DNA from: Lentisphaeria bacterium UBA1776 | Lineage (GTDB): Bacteria > Verrucomicrobiota > Lentisphaeria > Victivallales > Victivallaceae | NCBI GenBank assembly: GCA_002314605.1 | Contig: DCGO01000103.1 | Coordinates: 1-5,577 of the forward strand | Length of the DNA: 5,577 nucleotides | Direction of reading: 5' to 3' | Shown: one piece after another, positions 1-5,577 of the stretch | Numbering within the stretch: the stretch's first letter is position 1 | How the letters are laid out: every line of letters begins with the position of its first letter | Notes under the pieces: model-generated | Seen by the model: only the letters and a program-made list of their open reading frames with translations | What the model was told of the DNA's origin: nothing | Databases searched by the model: none | Translations under genes and position numbers: made by a program

Positions 1-370
1 TGGGGCCGTATGGCGATGATTCAACTTTTCTGCCGGGACAGATGTCCTGGCGCGCCATAGATGCAACGGAATCGTACTTTGCCAAATGGTAAACCGCCAG
101 CAGCGTATGAGTTTTTCCCCCGCCGAAGTTGGTTTGGAGCTGAATCACCGGGTCTCCTGACTTACCGGCCAGCCGTTTGGCTACCGAGATCAGAAGAAGG
201 CGCATCCCTTCTGTGATATAGGTCCGGGCAAAGAACTGTTCGGCATTCTGATATTCCGGGGCTGCTTCCCCTTGGGTTACCTGAAACAGGTCCACTGCAA
301 ACGCAGCCTGCTGAAAGGTCCCCTCCAGAACATCCTTGTGAGGAACGGCTATCTGGCGCCATGGTGTCAT
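1..370 (-). CDS. DUF499-family P-loop ATPase, N-terminal 123 codons (runs off the left edge)
   Basis: Translating from the ATG at 370-368 gives an open frame to the window edge with no stop. It begins MTPWRQIAVPHKDVLEGTFQ, contains FFARTYITEGMRLLL at 46-60, and then LQTNFGGGKTHTLLAVYHL at 78-96. NFGGGKTHT is the Walker A loop characteristic of DUF499 proteins, and the whole segment resembles the family's N-terminus. DUF499 proteins are large (often about 1000 residues) ATPases found next to DUF1156 methylases in defence islands; the rest, including Walker B, lies outside the window. The start is secure: an AGGAG site sits 7 bases upstream and an in-frame TGA at 376-374 rules out an earlier start. 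A TTG at 377 opens a different frame of 71 codons, which is spurious because only the ATG-370 frame carries the family motifs. It follows the methylase stop by 16 bases, so it is presumably co-transcribed. It probably supplies the ATP-dependent motor or switch of the system (inference). Confidence 0.9.
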   Translation of the reverse strand, partial: MTPWRQIAVPHKDVLEGTFQQAAFAVDLFQVTQGEAAPEYQNAEQFFARTYITEGMRLLLISVAKRLAGKSGDPVIQLQTNFGGGKTHTLLAVYHLAKYDSVASMARQDICPGRKVESSPYGP

Positions 371-377
371 CGGTCAA

Positions 378-382
378 CTCCT
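378..382 (-). promoter_or_regulatory. Shine-Dalgarno fixing the DUF499 start
   Basis: AGGAG on the coding strand lies in the 16-base gap after the methylase TGA and 7 bases before the ATG at 370. An in-frame stop at 376-374 leaves this ATG as the first possible start, so the site settles the start of the partial gene. Confidence 0.75.
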
Positions 383-386
383 GTCT

Positions 387-3287
387 TCAAAAATCCATTT
401 TCTGCTGATCAAACTGCTGACTGCGGTTCCGCTCCCGGGCTTCCACACCGGCGATCATGATGGCGTGGAAACTGGTCATCAGCTCATTATAATAGCGGGC
501 ATCTTCCGCATCGCCCTTGCGTTCACAAAGGGTGTAGAGGTAGTAGGCCAGCTGGCGGATATTCTCCGCTTCATCGGACATCAATGCCAGCAGTTCCCCG
601 GCAGCTTCCTCTCCCTGCTGGTTCAGGACGCGGATCATGTGGTGACACGCTTCCCATACCGGGCGGATCTTGTCCCTGGCGGGATTGTAGTCAATGGGAT
701 AATCCTGCCAGTTCAGCAGCTGGACCTTTCCCCCTTCCGCCTTGATGACTCCGGCCAGCTTGATATTGGCGACACTGGTACCTTTGGCCCGGGCGAGGAT
801 ATCCGCTGTCCCGAAGGGGCCCTCACTCCAGCCGTATTGCAGGAACCAGTCGTTGCAGAAGAGGGTCATGGGGTCAAAGCCGGAGCCTTCGGGATTCAGA
901 AAGTCAGTGATCTGGCGGTTGATCTCAATCATCGCTTCATGGACGGTCATGGCAGTCCCGTCAGCATTCAGGACGGACTGGTACTTGGAGAAGATCTCCA
1001 TCCCGGGGCCGATGGCAGCCTGAGCCAGATCCACCGGGGCAATGGGGGAGCTGAAGCCCTCTTTTCCCATCATGTCCCCCAAAGCGTCAGGCATTGCCTC
1101 CCGCAGTTCCTTCAGGAACGCTTTGCGGCTGGTACTCCCTGCATCCGCATCCCGCTTCCGGCAGACCAGAACGATGCTGGACGCAAGAGCATTGGTACCA
1201 TTTCCGATCATGCGACGAGCAAGTTCAGTTCTCATTGGCCATGTGCCTGTAATGGCAAAGCCAGCCTGCAAAACAGCAGCCAGGAAGGTCTCCCAGCCGG
1301 TATTGCCGGTCCCTGTTTTATCGGTATCGGAGGATTTGAAAGCATAGTAGATGGTGACCGGGAACGCAGGATGTGCCTGTTCCGCCAGATGATGCATGGC
1401 CTCGGTCATGCCATCCAGAAAAAAGGTCTCCGCTTTCTCCTTGCTGCCGTGACGATAGGGGGTAGCCACCAGCTCCTCCGCCTTTGGCACGGCCATGGTG
1501 GCAAAGAGGTCGGGATAGATGTTTCGCAGTCCGCGCCGCATCCAGACGTAGAAGAAGTCGGATAGGTCGGCATAGCCGATGTTGTCGTAGTACGGCGGAT
1601 CGGTGGAAACGACTTTCATCGAGGTTACCGTCTGGGTTTGGGCATCTGCTTGAATGCTTTGTCCTACCCGACATGGAGCTGTATTATAAATTCCCTCAAA
1701 AATTGAGGTTATGCCTCCTAAAAAATTGCCACTGGAATCCGATAGAGGATTGGATTCAGCATAATCCCACGACATCGGAATGGCCTGTCTGCCAAAGGTA
1801 TTCCTCGCATGTTCTCTTGATGTTGCCCATCCACAAATGGCAGAATTTCGATCCGCGACTTTATCCACCGCAAACGTCAGGTACACCGCCAGGGCGTCGC
1901 CGTAGGCAGCAGCTCCAGTTCCTCCGGCAGCGAGACCGCGTCCGTCGTCAGGAAGACCTGCTGCTTTGGCGTCCGCAATGGCTTTGGTCCGCGCCTCCTG
2001 CACCAAGTCTGAGAAAGTGTTCAGCGCTACCAGCTGGCGGGGAGTGAAGAGATCGCCGTAGGTCATCATGCCGTAAGCTGGTGGAGAAAACCATCGGGGA
2101 TTTGTAGGCAAAGGAGTAGCAGGGATGTTGTATTTTTCATGGATCTTCGCAGACTGTTCTTGTTCCTCGTTCGGCGATAAGTAAACACGTCCTCTTTGGC
2201 CTTCACAAACAACAGCCATAAGTTTCTGTCCGAGCCGATGAGCTTTGCCTTCGTTGTAGATATGCTCCGACGGCATTGGCATGTTGGACACAAGACAGCG
2301 AAAATTTGCGCCTCGACCTAAAGAGGTTCCGTTCTCAGCCTCTTTCGGGGGAGTCCCCACCTTGACTTCAAAGCGGTAGTGATCGCCTTCGATAACCGGC
2401 TGCACGTAGGCTTCGTGGCCCTTCTTCCTGGACAGGATAAAGCTGGAGACCAGCGGAACCTCCACATGGCTGAACCGGGGATTCGGGCTCTTGACGGTTC
2501 TCGCCCAAAGCCACGCAATGACCGTCAGCGATTTCCCAACATAGGGCTTCAAGTCCGGGCGATCTTCCGCCATAGCCCGGGTGATCTCCACCTGGGGGTA
2601 CAGGTGACCGATGCGCTTCCTGGCCTCTTCCCGCATCCAATATCCGTAACGGCGCACATCCTCCGCCAGGCCCTCCGCCCTGTGGTACTCTACATACATC
2701 TTGTTCGTATCTTCCCCTGCTGGCACCGGTCCAATCGGGCTCTGGTTGGCAAACTTGGGCGGGATCTCGATCATGGCTTTGTTGATCATCACTGCCACAG
2801 GGTTCAGGTCGCTGGCGTAACTCTCCAGTCCCAGACGCTGGGCTTCCAGCGGCAGTGCCCCGCCTCCTGCAAAGGGATCATGGAAGGCAGGGAGCTTGTC
2901 CGGATCAAACCCCGGCTTCCCTTTATTCAGCTCGCAGGTCTCTTTCCAGCTCTGCTGAATGGCGATACGGGCCCTGGACAGGACCTCCTCGTTATTCGTA
3001 TTCTCCCACCGCACCAGATCCTTGATGATGGAGAAGAGCTGCTCCCGTTTTTCCGCAGCCTGCTGCCTGGTCAGGCCTGCCCGGTAGCCGCGTTCCCCTC
3101 CGGGGTCATTGACCATCTGGGCGAACAGCACTGCCCGCGCCGCCGCCAAAGGACGTCTGGCCCACCACAGGTGTAATGTGGAAGGATGCCCGTGCCGGAT
3201 GGACTTCTCTCTGGCGGCTTCTTCATTGATGGCATCCAGAGGCAGCGCCACCTCGATCAGTTTCTTCGGGGACTTGATATTGCTCAT
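387..3287 (-). CDS. DUF1156-family DNA methyltransferase (amino-methylase)
   Basis: This is a complete 966-residue protein. The N-terminus (about 10-62) is a textbook DUF1156 start: EVALPLDAINEEAAREKSIR followed by HPSTLHLWWARRPLAAARA. SAM-binding motif I is DPFAGGG at 137-143, followed by an acidic SDLNPVA strand end at 159-165. The catalytic motif IV is DPPYYDN at 563-569, typical of N6-adenine or N4-cytosine methylases. Motif I precedes motif IV with about 420 residues between them, an alpha-like order in which the intervening region may hold target recognition (inference). The target base and site cannot be read from sequence. The expected role is to mark host DNA for self/non-self discrimination in the helicase-methylase-ATPase defence set. 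It starts 9 bases after the AlbA_2 stop, with a modest AAGG site overlapping that stop, and ends 16 bases before the DUF499 start. The length is within the usual range for the family and no frame disruption is seen. The GC content drops in two patches in the middle, at about 2210-2090 and 1840-1680. Confidence 0.93.
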   Translation of the reverse strand: MSNIKSPKKLIEVALPLDAINEEAAREKSIRHGHPSTLHLWWARRPLAAARAVLFAQMVNDPGGERGYRAGLTRQQAAEKREQLFSIIKDLVRWENTNNEEVLSRARIAIQQSWKETCELNKGKPGFDPDKLPAFHDPFAGGGALPLEAQRLGLESYASDLNPVAVMINKAMIEIPPKFANQSPIGPVPAGEDTNKMYVEYHRAEGLAEDVRRYGYWMREEARKRIGHLYPQVEITRAMAEDRPDLKPYVGKSLTVIAWLWARTVKSPNPRFSHVEVPLVSSFILSRKKGHEAYVQPVIEGDHYRFEVKVGTPPKEAENGTSLGRGANFRCLVSNMPMPSEHIYNEGKAHRLGQKLMAVVCEGQRGRVYLSPNEEQEQSAKIHEKYNIPATPLPTNPRWFSPPAYGMMTYGDLFTPRQLVALNTFSDLVQEARTKAIADAKAAGLPDDGRGLAAGGTGAAAYGDALAVYLTFAVDKVADRNSAICGWATSREHARNTFGRQAIPMSWDYAESNPLSDSSGNFLGGITSIFEGIYNTAPCRVGQSIQADAQTQTVTSMKVVSTDPPYYDNIGYADLSDFFYVWMRRGLRNIYPDLFATMAVPKAEELVATPYRHGSKEKAETFFLDGMTEAMHHLAEQAHPAFPVTIYYAFKSSDTDKTGTGNTGWETFLAAVLQAGFAITGTWPMRTELARRMIGNGTNALASSIVLVCRKRDADAGSTSRKAFLKELREAMPDALGDMMGKEGFSSPIAPVDLAQAAIGPGMEIFSKYQSVLNADGTAMTVHEAMIEINRQITDFLNPEGSGFDPMTLFCNDWFLQYGWSEGPFGTADILARAKGTSVANIKLAGVIKAEGGKVQLLNWQDYPIDYNPARDKIRPVWEACHHMIRVLNQQGEEAAGELLALMSDEAENIRQLAYYLYTLCERKGDAEDARYYNELMTSFHAIMIAGVEARERNRSQQFDQQKMDF

Positions 3288-3294
3288 GGTCAGA

Positions 3295-3298
3295 CCTT
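3295..3298 (-). promoter_or_regulatory. Weak Shine-Dalgarno for the methylase, overlapping the AlbA_2 stop codon
   Basis: The coding strand reads TAAGGTCTGACCATG: the TAA stop of the AlbA_2 gene supplies the first bases of an AAGG site, 7 bases before the methylase ATG. It is shorter than the sites of the two neighbouring genes, so the methylase may depend on re-initiation by ribosomes finishing the upstream gene. Confidence 0.5.
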
Positions 3299-4748
3299 AT
3301 TCTTTCTCCCAATGTCCGGATTTTGCCGGACCGCTCCAGCTGTACCCCTGCGATTTCAACATCCGCTTGACGGTTCTGACGGAAATCCCCAGCTCCGCAG
3401 CGATCTCTCCGCTGGATATCCGATCATTTTTGGCGATACACTCCGCCAGGCTTTTCTTCCTTGCTTCGATTTGCTCTTCGCCCTTCTTTTGAGTGCCGCT
3501 TTGAGTGCCGCTTTGAGTGCCGCTTTGAGTGCCGCTTTGAGTGCCATGGGATTCTGCAGTCCTGCCAGCGACAGGACGCTTGAAGACAATGGCAATTCCT
3601 CCCGGACGCAGCTGATACTCCGGGTTATCGATTCCGTAATCCCGGCATGCTGCGATCATGCGCTCCACGCCGGAACCCCAGTTGTCCAGGTATTTGGTCT
3701 TGAAGAGGACTTCGGCAATATCCACATTGGGCGGGTAGGAGTCGTGAGGCAGCAGCATCGTTTCCACCGTCAGCGCATTGGGCAGACGTCCGGGATTCTC
3801 TATTTCCACGCGGTCGTCATAAACGGCCAGACTTACCGAAGCGCCGGTATCGTCATACGACCGATGACAGAACGCGTTGATCAATGCCTCCCGCATGGCC
3901 TCTACCGGGATTTCCAGTTTATCTTCCCGCTGGAGTCCCACAATCCGTCCCCGTACATTCAGGTGTTTGAACACAAACGCCATGCCAGCATCCAGCAGGT
4001 CAAAGAAATTCCCCTTGACCCGCTGGGAATCCAGAAATGTCTGTTTGTCGGTTCCGGAAAAACGTGCCAGTCTCAACATCAGCTGGGGATAACGGCTGGT
4101 GTCTTTCGCAAAAAGTACCACCGCCGCGTTTTTCAGCTTCCCTTGCCCGGTCTTCAGATTCATTTTCCCCATCAGGATTTCAACATTTGCACCGACGGCC
4201 GTGGCATGGATGCGCCCGGCGGATACCCCCAGTCGGACCGCCTCGGCAATGCGTTCTTCACTCAGATCCTCCATGGATATCCCGTCTGCTTCCTGCTCTT
4301 CCCATGCATATTTGTGAGGGAAGGAAGCCCGCAAACGCTCATCATACATCCGCTGGGGCATGATTTTAGTCGTGCTTTCCGGTTTGTAGTACGCACATCC
4401 GTGATACGTGCACGGGTGTTTTCCCCATACCCAGCCATCAAACTGCATGACGATCAGCTTTTCCCCGTGACTGGCACCGGGGGCATCCAGATATTCAACC
4501 TTGATATCCATCGGCGGCTCAAAGCCTGTTAATGCTGCCGCAATTTCCTGACGGGTGGCATCTGTCACCTGCTGACCCTGCAGTTTCAACGATACCGGCG
4601 TTACGCCAAAAACCAGCACCCCGCCGTCAGCATTCATGAATGCACACGCAGAATGCATGCCGTCTTTCAACTCCCCGGTAGATTTCTTCAGTTCAAGCGT
4701 TCTGGTTTCCCCGGAGTCCACCAAACGTTTCAGGTCTTCTATTGTCAT
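3297..4748 (-). CDS. AlbA_2 (Schlafen-like) / GHKL-type ATP-binding / HTH protein
   Basis: This is a complete 483-residue protein. Residues 14-130 look like an AlbA_2 domain: ETRTLELKKS at 14-23 and NADGGVLVFGV at 39-49. Residues 275-390 resemble the HATPase_c_4 domain that usually follows AlbA_2: a GHKL N-box of form ExxxNxxxH (E287, N291, H295), IENPGRLP at 316-323 and WGSGVERM at 357-364. Residues 402-420 are a GTQS tandem-repeat linker, and 444-469 form a helix-turn-helix (GEIAAELGISVRTVKRML). AlbA_2 proteins with this layout are commonly annotated as RecG-like or transcriptional regulators, but no helicase motifs are present. It is likely a nucleic-acid-binding, nucleotide-binding protein acting as a regulator or an accessory defence component; its biochemical role is unknown. 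The ATG at 4748-4746 overlaps the upstream TGA (ATGA) and has a GGAGG site 7 bases upstream, so the start is well supported. Nine bases separate its TAA from the methylase ATG. Confidence 0.88.
   Translation of the reverse strand: MTIEDLKRLVDSGETRTLELKKSTGELKDGMHSACAFMNADGGVLVFGVTPVSLKLQGQQVTDATRQEIAAALTGFEPPMDIKVEYLDAPGASHGEKLIVMQFDGWVWGKHPCTYHGCAYYKPESTTKIMPQRMYDERLRASFPHKYAWEEQEADGISMEDLSEERIAEAVRLGVSAGRIHATAVGANVEILMGKMNLKTGQGKLKNAAVVLFAKDTSRYPQLMLRLARFSGTDKQTFLDSQRVKGNFFDLLDAGMAFVFKHLNVRGRIVGLQREDKLEIPVEAMREALINAFCHRSYDDTGASVSLAVYDDRVEIENPGRLPNALTVETMLLPHDSYPPNVDIAEVLFKTKYLDNWGSGVERMIAACRDYGIDNPEYQLRPGGIAIVFKRPVAGRTAESHGTQSGTQSGTQSGTQSGTQKKGEEQIEARKKSLAECIAKNDRISSGEIAAELGISVRTVKRMLKSQGYSWSGPAKSGHWEKE
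3488..3545 (-). repeat. 12-bp in-frame tandem repeat encoding GTQS units
   Basis: Four identical copies of TTTGAGTGCCGC (+ strand) run from 3488 to 3535, followed by a 10-base partial copy to 3545. On the coding strand each unit is GGC ACT CAA AGC, giving G-T-Q-S four times and a last GTQ followed by KK. The unit length is a multiple of three, so copy-number change would lengthen or shorten the linker without breaking the frame. The array sits between the ATP-binding domain and the C-terminal HTH of the AlbA_2 protein. Perfect identity at the DNA level points to recent expansion by slippage. Confidence 0.95.
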
Positions 4749-5577
4749 ACCGTTTCCTCCGGCTTCACGGCCTTGGACAGCAGCTCCTTGATGGGATAAC
4801 TGACTTTGTCCTGCGCCCAGTCCAGCTCATGATTGGCGATATTGCGGATATAGTATGGCCCGTCGGTCTGATTCCCGTCAACAAAGACCAGCGCCAGAAT
4901 GAACTTGTCCTTCTGGTTGACGGCAGAACAGATCTCGTTGCAGGTCAAGGTTACGCTTTCCGCTCCTTTGACCCGCCCCTTCACCTCTATGTGCCGGGCT
5001 TCCGGGATCGGTTTATCCGGTGCCTGACGCGGGGGATAGGAGGTCACATCCCAGCCGCACTTCTGAGCCGACACGTCTTCGACCCGATAGCCGAACCCTC
5101 GCTCTGCAGCCATCACCGCTTCCATGGCCAGATGCTCCACATGACTTCTGGCAGCAGGATCAACCGGGAAGGTTCCGACCCCGCCTGCCTGATTCAGCAT
5201 CCCCTGGGGGATCACCAGAATACCGCCCATGACGACAGGTGTATTGGAGACCACATTCTTCATCCTGGCCAGTTCCGTCAGGCGCTTTTCCAGCCGGTCG
5301 GTCAGCTCCTGTGCCGTCCTTCTTGCGTTCTCCGGCTGCATACAGGGCTGTCTTCCCGCTTTGAATTCATTTCCCAGCTCAATGGCCCGGTTATTCCAGT
5401 AGTTGATACTGGATATCAATCTGGTCCGGACCGCGCCTTCTATTTTTTCCACTTGCTGGATGCGTCGGCCGCTTACTTCATCAAAGTGCTCCTTGGCCAT
5501 GTTGGCTGAGGCATAGCGGACCGCCTGGGTTTCCAGGTGCCACAAAAGTCGCCCGTATCATTCTGAAGCGCTTCGCT
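4745..5577 (-). CDS. 3' part of a defence helicase, C-terminal DUF3883 domain; partial, apparent frameshift
   Basis: This gene enters from the right edge and ends in TGA at 4747-4745. From 5545 the frame gives 266 residues: a charged helical region (about 10-95, with WHLETQAVRYAS at its start), a short hydrophobic strand section (VVMGGILVIP, 104-113), then a DUF3883-type domain (about 138-255) with EAVMAAERGFGY, GWD at 164-166 and IEVKG at 186-190. DUF3883 is typically found at the C-terminus of SNF2/DEAD-like helicases in defence islands; no helicase motif lies inside the window, so helicase identity rests on family knowledge and neighbours. The only upstream start in this frame is a TTG at 5545 with no convincing ribosome site, and an in-frame TGA lies at 5560-5558. 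Bases 5577-5548 instead encode SEALQNDTGD in another frame, which would join smoothly to LLWHLETQ if one base were added at the four-A run 5544-5547. This is either a disabling indel or an assembly error. It overlaps the next gene by four bases. Confidence 0.75.
4756..4760 (-). promoter_or_regulatory. Shine-Dalgarno for the AlbA_2 gene inside the helicase 3' end
   Basis: GGAGG on the coding strand lies within the last codons of the DUF3883 gene, 7 bases before the ATG at 4748. Together with the ATGA stop/start overlap, this supports both the chosen start and translational coupling between the two genes. Confidence 0.7.

Noticed and set aside
162..377. 71-codon minus-strand frame opening at a TTG at 377
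   Set aside because: It is out of frame with the DUF499 gene starting at 370, which carries the Walker A loop and the AGGAG site; this frame shows no recognisable domain.
465..1565. 366-codon plus-strand open frame opposite the methylase
   Set aside because: It mirrors the conserved DUF1156 C-terminal half, including the antisense of the DPPY region's flank, and has no recognisable motif or ribosome site.
3288..3296. Operon-internal promoter or terminator between AlbA_2 and methylase
   Set aside because: The gap is 9 bases with no hairpin or T run and no promoter hexamers; the genes are best read as one transcript.
3488..3545. Possible short CRISPR-like or operator array
   Set aside because: The units are 12 bp, directly abutting with no spacers, and lie in frame inside a coding region; a protein repeat explains them fully.
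3186..4532. 448-codon plus-strand open frame opposite the AlbA_2 gene
   Set aside because: It is fully antisense to a clear protein family member and its translation is low-complexity, with proline/histidine-rich stretches and AALS repeats mirrored from the tandem repeat. It has no domain; this is a shadow of codon bias.
4742..5509. 255-codon plus-strand open frame opposite the DUF3883 gene
   Set aside because: It is antisense to the conserved domain, with an unnatural His/Leu/Arg-rich translation and no family resemblance.
5473..5577. Programmed -1 frameshift in the helicase
   Set aside because: The site lacks a heptamer that would let both tRNAs re-pair, the T run is only four bases, and no obvious downstream stimulator is seen; a simple indel or sequencing error fits better.

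Overview
The window is a single, densely packed minus-strand operon fragment. Every supported gene reads right to left, and both ends of the window cut through a gene. In transcription order it holds: (1) the C-terminal part of a large helicase-type protein ending in a DUF3883 domain, 5577-4745; (2) a complete AlbA_2 (Schlafen-like) / GHKL-type ATP-binding / HTH protein, 4748-3297; (3) a complete 966-residue DUF1156 DNA methyltransferase, 3287-387; (4) the first 123 codons of a DUF499 P-loop ATPase, 370 to the left edge. There are no RNA genes, mobile elements or CRISPR arrays, and no non-coding gap longer than 16 bases.

Helicase + DUF1156 methylase + DUF499 ATPase is a recognised prokaryotic defence-island gene set. 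From memory it matches the Hma (helicase-methylase-ATPase) anti-phage type defined by profile searches in PADLOC; I could not check this by search. The likely division of labour, by inference, is that the methylase marks host DNA, and the DUF499 ATPase with the DUF3883 helicase senses or processes unmarked invading DNA. The less usual part is an AlbA_2/GHKL/HTH gene embedded between helicase and methylase. It overlaps the helicase stop by four bases (ATGA), which suggests it is a translationally coupled, integral part of the operon.

Two local oddities stand out. The helicase reading frame appears broken by one missing base at a four-A run (+ strand 5544-5547): the upstream frame and the downstream frame each make sense only on their own side. 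The AlbA_2 protein carries a perfect 12-bp tandem repeat (four full units plus a partial one) that encodes GTQS repeats in the linker between the ATP-binding domain and the HTH.

The organism is a bacterium of moderate GC (mostly about 55-60% in the stretches counted by hand, with AT-richer patches inside the methylase). Purine-rich Shine-Dalgarno sites precede each visible start, always with a 7-base spacer. This suits a Firmicute (Clostridia or Negativicutes) but is not proof, and the operon is probably horizontally mobile.
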